This document shows positions 35,065-45,433 of a stretch of 64,000 nt of DNA, piece after piece. Origin of the DNA: Clavaria fumosa. Taxonomy: Eukaryota > Basidiomycota > Agaricomycetes > Agaricales > Clavariaceae. Each line of letters starts with the position of its first letter. The stretch's first letter is position 1. The notes under the pieces are model-generated. The model was not told the DNA's origin. It did no database searches and worked only from the letters and a program-made list of their open reading frames with translations. The translations under genes and the position numbers were made by a program. The DNA lies in assembly GCA_951802425.1 (NCBI GenBank), contig OX637803.1:1550001-1614000 (forward strand). Reading direction: 5' to 3'.

Positions 35065-36447
35065 GCAGCCCGGAGAGCACAGTACGACTCTCCGGCTGCT
35101 CTGACTCCGATCGTACTAAACCTATACCTGACACCCTTTCCTTTCATCGTTCTCTTTCCCTTCTTGCCTCCTCTCCTTCTATTTCTTCTCCGTTCAAAGC
35201 AATGATAGACTCTGGCGCTGAACTTTGTTTCATTGACGCCAAATTTGCTTCTCGTTTCCGTCTTCCGAAAACTCCGGTGACCCCTCAGGAGGTCGTTTTT
35301 ATTAACGGGACCACCTCCGTATGGGTTACCGAAGCGGTCTGGTTATCCATTCGGCTCTCCACCATGGATCCAACCGATGTCTTGCTTGTAGTTACCGATC
35401 TTGATCCCTCTAGTGATGTGATCTTGGGAATGAATTGGCTGTTCCAAAACAACCCGCTGGTTGACTGGACTACTGGCCAGATAAAACCCAGACCATCTAC
35501 GAATGAGAAAAAATCTCCGAAATCTGATCCGGAGGGTGCACCGGCCAGCACTCTCCATTCTGTCCCTCTGTCCACCTCTGTCCCTCTGTCTGTCTCCACT
35601 CCGTGCACTCTGGTTCAAATGTCGTCTGCAGCGACTCCGAACCAAGCCCGGACTCCGTCTCTGCTTCTGTCTCCGTCTTTGACTCCGTCTCTGACCTTTC
35701 CGCCTACTCTGTCTCTCCAGGAGACACCCAAGGTTTCCTTTGTGGATGCTGCTGCATTCGCCACGGCTTGTGGACTTCGCGGGTCCCAAGTCTTTGGCAT
35801 GACGTTGTCGAGCGAGTCCGCGTGCGTGGCCTCCGCTTCGTTCAACGCTCCCGACACCACCCCCCAGGATCTCCTCTCCATTCCGGAGGAGTACAGGGAC
35901 TTTCCAGATGTCTTCAGTAAAAAGAAGGCAGACACCCTTGCTCTGCATCGACCGTATGATCTAAAAATCAACCTGCTGGATGGCCAATCCCCTCCGCCAG
36001 GTGCAGTCTATTCTCTGTCGCAGTCCGAACTCAGCAAACTCCGCGAGTTTCTGGACGAACACCTCTGCATCAGATTTATCCGTCCGAGCCGTTCTCCGCA
36101 CGGAGCACCTGTGCTCTTTGTCCGGAAGAAGAACAGAATGCTCCAATTATGCGTTGATTTACATGGTCTCAATAAATTGACCAAAAAAGACCATTATCCA
36201 CTCCCGCTGACTAAAGATCTTCTTGACGTTCCAGGAAAAGCCCGAATCTATACAAAACTCGACCTCTGACATGCGTATCACCTGGTCCATATCACTGAGG
36301 GTGACAAATGGAAGACCGCATTCCGCACCCGATACGGATCCTTTGAATGGTGTGTGATGCCTTTCGGGCTCACAAATGCACCCGCCACATTCCAACACTT
36401 TATGAACGACATATTCTCCGACCTTCTCGACACGTTCATGGTCGTCT
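35059..36447 (+). pseudogene. pol of element G, N-terminal half (protease, RT)
   Basis: Protease AMIDSGAELCFIDAKF near 35205; Ser/Pro-rich linker; RT fingers ([20 protein letters not shown] near 36330). An in-frame TGA at 36267-36269 sits where relatives read LDLRHAYH. Ends in FMVV just before the catalytic YLDD, whose remaining codons are at 32339. Confidence 0.9.
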
Positions 36448-36462
36448 AGGTAGGCAGGGGAG

Positions 36463-36609
36463 AGGTTGTTACTTGTCAACAACTGTTGGTTTGACTCCTG
36501 GGTTTTTGAGGAACTTGAGTCAAGAGTTGGTTGAAAGGGAGCAAAGGGAGAATGTGATAGAAGGTAACAACCTAAGGAGTTGTTACAGGTGAGTACGACT
36601 ACTTATATA
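36463..36609 (-). promoter_or_regulatory. Element F promoter and self-priming primer-binding site
   Basis: aggttgttac (36463-36472), next to the 5' LTR, is the perfect reverse complement of gtaacaacct (36564-36573) in the LTR. A TATATA box (36603-36609) lies about 30-36 bp upstream on the minus strand. Confidence 0.72.
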
Positions 36610-36818
36610 GTACAGGGGAATGAGTCATAGCACAGCATGGGAGAAGCATGTTGTATGTGCAGAAGGGGCGAGGCCAAGCATGAGTCATGCGTGATAACAT
36701 AGGAGGGGTGCGGCATGAGGCATGTGATATGTGAGAAGGGGGGGTTTCTGCATGTTGTGATGGAGGAAAAGAGGGGGCATGATGTGGGTAGGGGGAGGCA
36801 CATGATGGGATTCTTACA
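36474..36818 (-). repeat. 5' LTR of element F
   Basis: 345 bp, tgtcaaca...attcttaca, followed by target copy cttcc (36819-36823). Confidence 0.93.
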
Positions 36819-37605
36819 CTTCCATGACATGAACCTGCAGCTCTTCTGCTTCATTGTGCTTCCCCTGAGCTGAATATGTAGATGCCAGATTGTTAATGCT
36901 TGAAAGAGTGTCTGGATGTTCTGGGCCAAGCACTCTCTGTTGGAATTCCAGTCATTGGTGGGTCCAGATATGATGAGACAACGCTCAAGATTAGCAGGGA
37001 ACCCGGTATAAACACCAGGGAATCCAATCTACTGCCCTAGGCCTGTATAGCTACATTAAAAGTCTGACTAGGCTACATGCGGCAAGGGGTGTTTTCACCC
37101 AAATCCAATACTCTCTTCATGGCTTCCATGACATGAACCTGCAGCTCTTCTGCTTCATTGTGCTTCCCCTGAGCTGAATATGTCAATGCCAAATTGTTAA
37201 TGCTTGTCAGAGTGGATGGATGTTCTGGGCCAAGCACTCTTTTCCTAACTTCCATAACATGAACTTCCAGCTCTTCTGCTTCATTGTGCTTCCCCTGAGC
37301 TGAATATGTGGATGCCAAATTGCTAATGCTTGAAAGAATGTCTGGATGTTCTGGGCCAAGCACTCTCTTCATGGCTTCCATGACATGAACCTGCAGCTCT
37401 TCTGCTTCATTGTGCTTCCCCTGAGCTGAATATGTGGATGCCAAATTGTTAATGCTTGTCAGAGTGGATGGATGTTCTGGGCCAAGCACTCTTTTCCTAA
37501 CTTCCATAACATGAACATGCAGCTCTTCTGCTTCATTGTGCTTCCCCTGAGCTGAATATGTCATTGCCAAATTGTTAATGATTGTTAGAGTGGATGGATG
37601 TTCTG
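36819..37605 (-). pseudogene. NLR gene, middle segment (TPR units 14-18)
   Basis: Four to five copies of the 126-bp TPR unit (consensus KRVLGPEHPSTLTSINNLA then TYSAQGKHNEAEELQVHVME). Its right end joins in frame with 54044 once D is removed (duplicated ttctg, 37601-37605 and 54044-54048). Its left end joins 16490 once F is removed. Broken by the 171-bp insertion at 36939-37109. Confidence 0.9.
36939..37109 (-). mobile_element. 171-bp insertion in a TPR codon stretch, introner-like candidate
   Basis: Extra sequence relative to the other 19 TPR units, flanked by a perfect 7-bp duplication actctct (36932-36938, 37110-37116). Ends are imperfect inverted repeats (attggattt / gttggaatt, 7 of 9). 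Read on the gene strand, the duplication supplies GT at 37111-37110 and AG at 36938-36937. Splicing this 175-nt intron keeps the frame and adds one Arg. If not spliced, a TAG stop follows after 12 codons. Confidence 0.6.
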
Positions 37606-38164
37606 TGTCAGTCCGAGTCCCTCACAGAAGCGAGAAGGGGAAAGAAGCTCGATTTCAACATAGGGAACTACACACATTACAAAGGTACTATATATACTGG
37701 GAAGAGGGGGCTGTGTAGGGGATGAGTCATAAAAGGGGAATGAGGCTACGCGCACTGAGTTGCGCGGAATAGGGGAGGCAGTATAGGGAAAAGGGGATAC
37801 CAAATACAGAGGGTAGCGGCAAGGGACGGATAAGGAGAAAATGACAAGAGAAATGCTTAGCATGGGCTTGGCTGTCTGTGGAGGGGCCTGGACTAGTCCC
37901 GATTAGGGTAGATTACTTGATGGGAGCTGTCAGAGGTATTATTGCTGATCCGCCTCCATCACGAATTGCAAAGCGTGGGAAAAGGTCGAGGAATGTGGGC
38001 GTGGACATGTGGCGGCGCTTATCAGGAGCTCGTAGGCACCGGCGTGTGGTTGCGGGTGACTCCAAAGGTCACGGAGGGTCACGTGGTCCCATACTCGGCT
38101 CTCATAACTAGTCCCTAGTGCGTCGTGGATTCAGTGACGGCGGCTTACGTAATAGATCCTGACA
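37606..38164 (-). repeat. 3' LTR of element D
   Basis: 559 bp, tgtcagtcc...gatcctgaca. It has a 19-bp longer version of the segment near 38060 than the right LTR. Confidence 0.93.
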
Positions 38165-38175
38165 TGGCCCCCTCC

Positions 38176-41100
38176 TCAAGGCTGGGCGTCTCGACCGGCC
38201 AGTCGTGCCTTGTCTGGGTGCTTGAGGAAGAAGTCGCGGAGAAGGATTGCGGTGTTGGTAAGGTTCTGGCGGGGTTCCCAGGTGTTTTCTTCTATGGGGT
38301 AGCCTAGCCACTTTACCAGGTATTTCACTCCTCGTCCTACTTTCTTCACATCCAGGATTTCTTCGACCTCATACTCTAAATGGTCATCATCAATGGTTGG
38401 AGGAGGCAGAGGGGGTCGGGCTTGGGAGGCGAAAGAGGGGGAACGAATGGGGTTAGGAGGAGCTCGTTGAATACATTGTGGATGTGCCAGGCAGGAGGTA
38501 GCTTGAGCCGGTACCCTGCTGGTCCTACTTTCTCGACGATGGCAAAAGGCCCAGCCCATTTGTTGTCAAGTTTCTTATTTGGGCAGTCCATTTTCAAGTT
38601 TTGCGTGTCAAGCCAAACTAAGTCTCCCTTCCCATACTCGCGGCTGGGTCGCTTTCCGCTGTCGTAGCTTCTCTTCATTGCCAGCACAGCTTTCTCCATG
38701 GCTTCTTTGGCAGCCCGTCACGACTCTTCCAACTTCGCCATCCACTCATCAGCAGCTGGGTTCACCTCTGTCCGTGGGTGTATTCCTCCATTCCAGGGGT
38801 GTCGGCCGTAGTCCAGGAAGAAGGGCATGTAGACCATCGCGGAATGTTCCCAGTTATTCAATGCAAATTCCGCTGTGCTCAACCACTCCGCCCAATCGTC
38901 CTGGAGATGGTCGACGTATCCCCGCAGGTAGGTCTCGATCTCCTAGTTCACCCGTTCTGTTTGTCCGTCAGTTTGGGGATGGAAGGCGGTGCTCAGGTTA
39001 GCTTTTATCCCAATCATCCGGTAGAATTCCTTCATGAATCGAGAGACAAACTGCGGGCCGCGATCGCTGACGACCTTCTGGGGGATTCCGTGGTTCCGGA
39101 ATACTCGGTCGCGGAGGATCCTTGCTGCTCCCAGGCTTGTCAAGTCGAAACCGATTGCTTCGATGAGTGTGCGCTTGGTGAATTTGTCGACAATCACAAG
39201 GATGGAGTCGAAGCCACAGGACTGAGGCAACAGCCCTACTATGTCCCAGCTGACTGCCCACCATGGACCGTTCGGGACCGGGTGTGGGTGTAGGGGTGCG
39301 GCACGCTTGGTTCGGTCGGGCTTGGTTCTCTGACAGCCTTTGCATCCAGATACGTACTTCTCCACATCCTTTACCATTTCGGGCCACCAGTAGGCTTTGA
39401 GCATCGCAGCCTTCATTTTCTTAATCCCGGGGTGTCCCGCGATGGGAAGGTCATGTTCATAGTTCAAGACCACCTCACGCACCATCGGAGGTATCCACAC
39501 GGTGTTGAGTCTCCACCATAATCCAGAGCAGTCCCGCGTCCAACTGTCGTTGAGCTCTTCGGGTTTAGTGGTGTGCTCCGCACTCTTTTTCTGGAGAAGC
39601 ATCTCCATTTCAGAGGTGAAGCTGGTCCGGACATTTATTTCAGAGGGGAATATTTGGACAGGGGCGTCTTCCTCAGCCGCATCTCCGTAGTCCAGTCTCT
39701 GCGATAAGGTGTCGGCCTTGGTATTGCTCTTACCAGTCCGATACTTGATCTTGAAGTCGAACTCTTGGAGTTCTCCATACCATCGTATCTGCTGAGGCTT
39801 CAGTTTCTGGGGCTTTCTGAAGTATTGGAGGTTGGCGTGGTCGGTCCAGATTTCAAAGATTTCGTCCACTCCCACGAGGTATGCTCTCCACTCTCTCAAT
39901 GCCCTGATGACCGCAAGTAATTCCTTGTCATAGATGTCATAGTTTCTCTCGGCTGCTGTAAGGGCCTCAGAGATGTAGTCGACCGGTCTCCAAGCTCCAT
40001 CGGGTTGCTGCTGAGAGAGGACTCTGCCCATGGCAAGATTACTCGCATCTGTCTCTACCTTCCACTTGCCCGCATCCTGGGGTAGCGCGAGGACTGGGGC
40101 AGAGACGAGTGCCCTTTTTACGTCCAAGAAAGCCGTGACCTGTTTGCTCTGCCAGCACCAAGGAACACTACCAGTGAGCTTAAACAGGGGCTTGGCCCGT
40201 GAGGACAGATTAGGGATGAATCTCCGCAGGTGGTTCACCATTCCCAGAAAGCATTGGAGTTCCTTGACGTTTCAGGGTTCCGGCCAGTTTCGGATAGCGT
40301 CTGCCTTGGCCGGGTCATGTTCGAGCCGGTTATGCGAGAGTCTGAGTCCAAGATAGAATACCTCAGCCTTCTCGAACTCGCATTTGCTCAGCCAGAGACA
40401 CAACCCGTTATCGCGGAACTTCTGCAGGACTCGGTCCATCCAGTATCGATGGGTCGCGAGGTCATCGGTAAAGATGATGACGTCATCGATGTACGCCAGT
40501 ACGTGTCCGCCAGCGATCTCTTCCCTCAAGATATGGTTCATGAATCTTTGAAAAGTCGCGGGGGCATTCTGGAGTCCAAACCACATCACCATAGGTTTGA
40601 ACAAACCCCGTGAAATCAAAAATGTGCATCTCTCCTGGTGCCCCTCCCACAGCCTCATAGACGGAAATCCCCCTTTCGCATCAATCTTGGAGAAGATCCT
40701 GGCTCCACGCAGCTTGTCTACACAGTCGCGGATGCGTGGCAATGGGAACTTATCTTTGATCAGAAATGAATTGAGGTGCGAGTAGTCGATGATCGGTCGG
40801 AGTTTGTCCTTTTCTTGCTTGAAAAAGAATGGACTGGCGTAGGGTGATTTGGAAGGTCTTATCCTCCCTGATGCGAGCTGTTTGTCGATCCACCTGTTCA
40901 TCTCAATCGTCTCTTCTCTTGTCAGCAAGTATAGTTTGGAGGACAAGTGGCCCGGGTCTTCACGGAACTCGATCTTGATGTCAAAGTCAGGTCACGGTTT
41001 GGGCAACTCATCCCATTTAGCTTCACTAAAGACTGTTGGGTATAGTGATGGCCAGTCGGGCATATCTCCAGAGTCCGAGAAGCGAATGTCCATAGTTGTT

Positions 41101-41723
41101 TGTAGCACATTGTCCCATATACTGCCTCTAGGATAGGCCCAAGGACTCACAAGGTGTGGGTCAAAGTGGCAACTCGCGGGGCAGCGCTTGAAAGAGACCT
41201 TGCCTAGCGGCCAATCAATCTCGGGGTTGTGTTTGGATAACCAGTCATGCCCCAAGATGATCTTATGTGACTTGGCTGTTCCGAGTAGGAACTGTATCCA
41301 CTCTTGGTGGTCTCCTATTGTCAACAGGAGGTCGATGCCATAGCGGATGGGTCCGCTCTTGTTCGCCGATCCATCCACATTGTACACTTTAATTGGGTTC
41401 TGCAGCGGGACAGGTTCCAGTCCCAGTTCCTTGCACCAGGTCAGGTCCATGAAGCAATTAGTACACCCTGAATCGATCAGGACCTTGACACCTCCCCATT
41501 CAGCCGTGGTTAGAGTCTCAAAGTGCGCCGGCAGAGTCAACTCTCTCTTCTGTTTTTTTGGTTTCTCCTCCATGGCTTTTACTGTTCGGTTGTCCTCAAG
41601 CTCGTTTGTGCTCCGAGCATGTCTCCGTTGCAAGATTGTGTATTTGGGTATACTTGCTACAGGTACAGGGGCAGGGGCGGGAACATTGCTCGTACTATTA
41701 CAGAGACGCGAGCTCGGACTCAC
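38176..41723 (-). pseudogene. pol of element D, with stops and a frameshift
   Basis: Same order as H pol: protease LIDSGCTNCF (near 41480), RT YIDDVIIFTDD (near 40485), RNase H ETDASNLAMGR (near 40050), integrase (SWDIVGLLP, SDRGPQF, TERVN) and chromodomain YLVKWLGYPIEENTWEP (near 38300). Compared with H there are stops near 40991 (Arg position), 40272, 38944 (CAG to TAG) and 38718 (CGA to TGA), and a one-base shift near 38450. Not functional as one polyprotein. Confidence 0.92.
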
Positions 41724-43567
41724 TGCGTCTCTTCTCCAAAACCCTGCTCCTGGGTAGGAGCCAGTGGGAGCTGTTGTTGTTGTTGCTGGGCCTGCGGGGC
41801 ACCAGCCATCTGTCTCTCTCTCTCGTATATCGCGAGCCTGTCACGGAGTAGCGCAAGTTCATTCTCGTATTCTTCCACCTCTACTGGGCCAGGGACCATC
41901 ACGCGAACCTGCGGCCTCGGGACATAGGGTCGCGAGTCCGGGAGGTGGCAGTTTTGGGCGATGTGACCCACCTGGCCACAGCGGAAGCATCGACGTTCAG
42001 CCACAGGAGCTCGTGTCTGGTCCACGATCATCCTGTCACCGGCACCAGCAGGACAGGGCATGATCTGAGGAGCAGGGGCACATTGCTGCTGCTGCGGAAT
42101 GGAGGGGAAGTGAGGCGCGGGTCGCGGTGGGTTCGGGTTCGGGTAGCGCGGAGGCGTAGGGAGTGGTCGCGACTGCTGGAATTGGGTAGGGGCGGGGCGG
42201 CTGGCGTTTTGCTCGCATATAATGGCGTCAAGCCTCCTCTGTTGGGTGTCCAACGTTTCGACTAGTTGTTTCCACTGGGCATAGGTGACTGGCATGGGGT
42301 TGACGTTGTAGACCCGTGTGGTCAGCCTCCGGTTGAGGTTCATCTCCAACCAGTGGATTAGCATGTCCGAGTCGTCGACTGGGTCCAACTCGGCCTTGCA
42401 CATCAACGTCTCGAATAGAGCGAAGAACTCCGCGGCTTCTAGCGCTCCCTGTTTCAACTTGGCAATATTGTTTAGGGCAGTCGCCATGATGTTAGGGTCA
42501 TCGAAGGCCCTACGCGGATCCAGGACAAAATCCTCCCAGGTTCCGGCTACTCCAGCATTCAGAATCTCATCACCCCACATGTTCACCCATTCTGCTGCGA
42601 ATCCTTCTCCTGTGATCTTACTCAGCACAAATAGGATCTTGTTCAGATCACTGGCATGGAGCCCCTGGTTTCCCAGGAACTGTAGTCGGAGGGACCTGAG
42701 GAAGGTCTGGAAATTCTTCTTATTTCCATCAAAAGATGGAACGGCTAGGTCCAGCTTCGGCATTGGGGCTGCGGGGGCGGCGTCTGCCATTTCGGGTGCG
42801 GGCGAGGGCGGCGGCGAGGGTTCTGGCAGCGATGGACTCGCGGGTTGGGGTCGCGGTTCCGGCTCTGGAGTCGCAGGTGACTGTGGTGGTGGTGGTGGTG
42901 ACGGTGCTTGCCGGGCTAGGCGCTCGTCTAAACTCGCGAAGTCTACAGGGGGCTCGGTATGAACTGGCAGTGCTGGGGGGGACGGGGTTGATGGGATGAC
43001 AGATGAAGGCGAGGGGTCGGTACTTGTGGATGAGGAATTGTTTGATTCCGATGAGGCTAAGCTCTGTCTGGATCGCCACGGAAACGTACATGGGTTCATT
43101 CGTCAACTTGTCGTTGTCACTGTTTACGTAGTCCTCAAGGTCGTCGAGGTTGATATCAATGGTGCTGTGTGCGGGCGATCTCGTGCCTGAGGTCGCGGAA
43201 TCCGGTAGGGCAGCTCTCAGTGCCTCTCTCAATCTCTCTTCTCGTCGAGCTTGTTCTTGTGCGTACAACCTTGCGAAATAGGGGGCAAGTCGTCTCTCCT
43301 CCTCAATAATCCACAGTTCGAAAGGGCATAGCTCTCGCGGTCTCAGTACTGCAGTTTCTGTCTCCGATACATCGGATTCCGTCGGGGTGTCTGGGTAGAA
43401 CTCTGTTCTTACGCGGGTGTCAAAGTATCAGGCCCAATATTCATCCTCACCAAAATCTAGGACTGTGGTGAGCCACTCGTCCGTTATGTCTTCGTTACGC
43501 GTCGGGTATGCCAGGATGGTTCTCTCGTAGTTCTGTTGCACACGACGGGCAGGGGGTAGGGAGAAGG
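41720..43567 (-). CDS. gag: gag of element D (open) with pre-gag region
   Basis: The gag frame is open from 43099 to the TGA at 41720: Pro/Ser-rich N-terminus, capsid (PSFDGNKKNFQTFLRSLRLQ), zinc knuckle CFRCGQVGHIAQNC near 41965, Gln-rich end (AQQQQQQL). The capsid core start equivalent to H is the ATG near 42790. Upstream, 42729-43268 and 43428-43567 match the H pre-gag ORF, broken by one TGA near 43428. gag and pol overlap by 4 bp in different frames (GTGA). Confidence 0.88.
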
Positions 43568-43607
43568 CTAGGCCAACCGGGGGTTGACAGGGTAGACGTT
43601 GAAATTG

Positions 43608-44126
43608 TGTCAGTCCGAGTCCCTCACAGAAGCGAGAAGGGGAAAGAAGCTCGATTTCAACATAGGGAACTACACACATTACAAAGGTACTATATATACT
43701 GGGAAGAGGGGGCTGTGTAGGGGATGAGTCATAAAAGGGGAATGAGGCTACGTGCACTGAGTCATGCGGAATAGGGGAGGCAGTATAGGGAAAAGGGGAT
43801 ACCAAATACAGAGGGTAGCGGCAAGGGACAGATAAGGAGAAAATGACAAGAGAAATGCTTAGCATGGGCTTGGCTGTCTGTGGAGGGGCCTGGACTAGTC
43901 CCGATTAGGGTAGATTACTTGATGGGAGCTGTCAGAGGTATTATTGCTGATCCGCCTCCATCACGAATTGCAAAGCATGGGAAAAGGTCGAGGAACGTGG
44001 ACGTGGACACATGGCGGCGCTTATCGGGAGCTCGTAGGTGCCGGCGCGTGGTCACGGAGGGTCACGTGGTCCCATACTCAGCTCTCGTAACTAGTCCCTA
44101 GCGCGTCGTGGATTCAGTGACGGCGG
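43608..44126 (-). repeat. 5' LTR of element D, larger part (split by E)
   Basis: 519 bp up to E; the remaining 21 bp are 54023-54043. Target of E is gcgg (44123-44126 and 54019-54022), confirmed by the intact order cggcggcttacg at 38140 in the other D LTR. Confidence 0.93.
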
Positions 44127-45044
44127 TGTAAGGACCATATGCGATCTAAACACGGAAACATGACAGATACCGACTATCCGGATGTTTTGCGATCCAAAGA
44201 AATTACGTGCGATACGAACCGATAACGATCCGACACCGTCCGATAACCACCGATAGTATCCGATACATGTCCGATGTCGGACACTTCGGTCTTCAATCCC
44301 CCGTGACGATCACAGCCCACCGCTCTCACACACCGCCCACGCCTCTCTATTTCACCTCTCCAGCACGGTCAGCGCTCGACATACACACTATTCCATTCCC
44401 ATTCCTTTATTTCATATACCATGCTGTAAATTTCATATTATGATCCCTTTCAACCATTCAATCGTTTAAACGTTTCAAACCCTTTGCAGTACCTTGTCCA
44501 TTGTTCTTAGTACCCCTTTGCTGTACCAGCCCCACTTTCCTTCAGTTTATGAGCGGTCCGGACATTTGCTAGTTATCGGACATTTCATTCCTCCGAGCTA
44601 CTCATTTCCCCTGTGATATAACTCCTTCATGTAACCCTTCACGCGACATGGCGCTGTTCCATGTGTTTTCCGGACATTTCCGTACATTCCAATTTGCTGT
44701 ACTTACAGAACTGTACTTAAGTACACTCCGGACCTCTCTGAAATACAGCTTTCTGAACCCCTTCTCTCTGTTAGAAACCTCACCTAAGCTCACCCGTCGT
44801 CGCAACCTTCGATCCGCTGGCCTCCGTCGTTGCCGGCCCTTCGTCTTATCGCACCATCCTTATCGGATTTTATCGGACACATAGCAGAATATCCCGGACA
44901 CCGTATATTTCTATTTCTCACATATTTTGAATTCATACTCCACATCCTCAAGGGTGTTTGGTGAATCTCTAACGCCTTACAGGAACCCCTGAAGGACTTG
45001 ACTGTAATCAAGCAGTTGCAGCAAGAACCGTAATACCCACTACA
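44127..45044 (+). repeat. 5' LTR of element E
   Basis: 918 bp, tgtaaggacc...cccactaca. I saw no difference from the right LTR. Small ORFs inside it (44207-44443, 44602-44805) recur identically at 53181 and 53576 and are not taken as genes. Confidence 0.95.
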
Positions 45045-45433
45045 ATTCTGGAGCCCACCGCGAGGGGTTCAACAAGACGTCTTCACTACCACCCTCAAGG
45101 ATTCCCAGAGGCTCATCTGCTCCTCAGCCTCGACGCTCCGAACGCCTGAGAAGTCGAAACCCGAATCCGATCACAGAACCACCGCCCTCCGAACCCCCCG
45201 GAGAAGTAATTGAAACTTCCCACCTTCTTCCATCGGACATTCCCAGTATCTCATCCATTGTCTACTCCCACACGAGTTTCACCACTCCGGATCCCTCACT
45301 ACCACAGACCTTCGAACAACCACACTCACCGCTTACACCACTTCCCCTTGAACCAGACATCCTTCATTTCCCGCCCGAAACACCTCAGAATTCACCAGGC
45401 GAAGTTCACTCACCGCCCCACGCACCAATACAA

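Larger units (their letters stand above)
32340..36447. other. 4.1-kb inversion within F/G
   Basis: G RT stops on the plus strand at 36447 after FMVV plus one base, and resumes on the minus strand at 32339. Joining the two sides gives an uninterrupted VVYLDDIL active site. The same re-inversion reunites the F leader with F gag. The four bases aggt occur at both breakpoints. Confidence 0.85.
33138..36447 (+). mobile_element. Element G, first half (5' LTR, gag, protease, RT N-half)
   Basis: Plus-strand segment: 711-bp LTR, leader, gag, -1 frameshift site, protease and RT up to the active site, where the inversion breakpoint cuts it. Confidence 0.9.
16496..36818 (-). mobile_element. LTR retrotransposon F (host of G and H)
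   Basis: Minus-strand Ty3 element of 20.3 kb including nested DNA. Both LTRs are 345 bp (16496-16840, 36474-36818), flanked by a perfect 5-bp duplication cttcc (16491-16495, 36819-36823) in a TPR codon stretch. The polypurine tract complement (cccctccc) is at 16841-16855. Only the end of integrase plus chromodomain (19944-20909), the start of gag (32340-33137, now inverted) and a short leader (36448-36473) are recognisable as F; protease, RT and RNase H are gone. Confidence 0.9.

Noticed and set aside
44207..44805. ORFs of 67-78 codons inside the E LTRs
   Set aside because: Identical in both LTRs simply because the LTRs are identical; no coding features.
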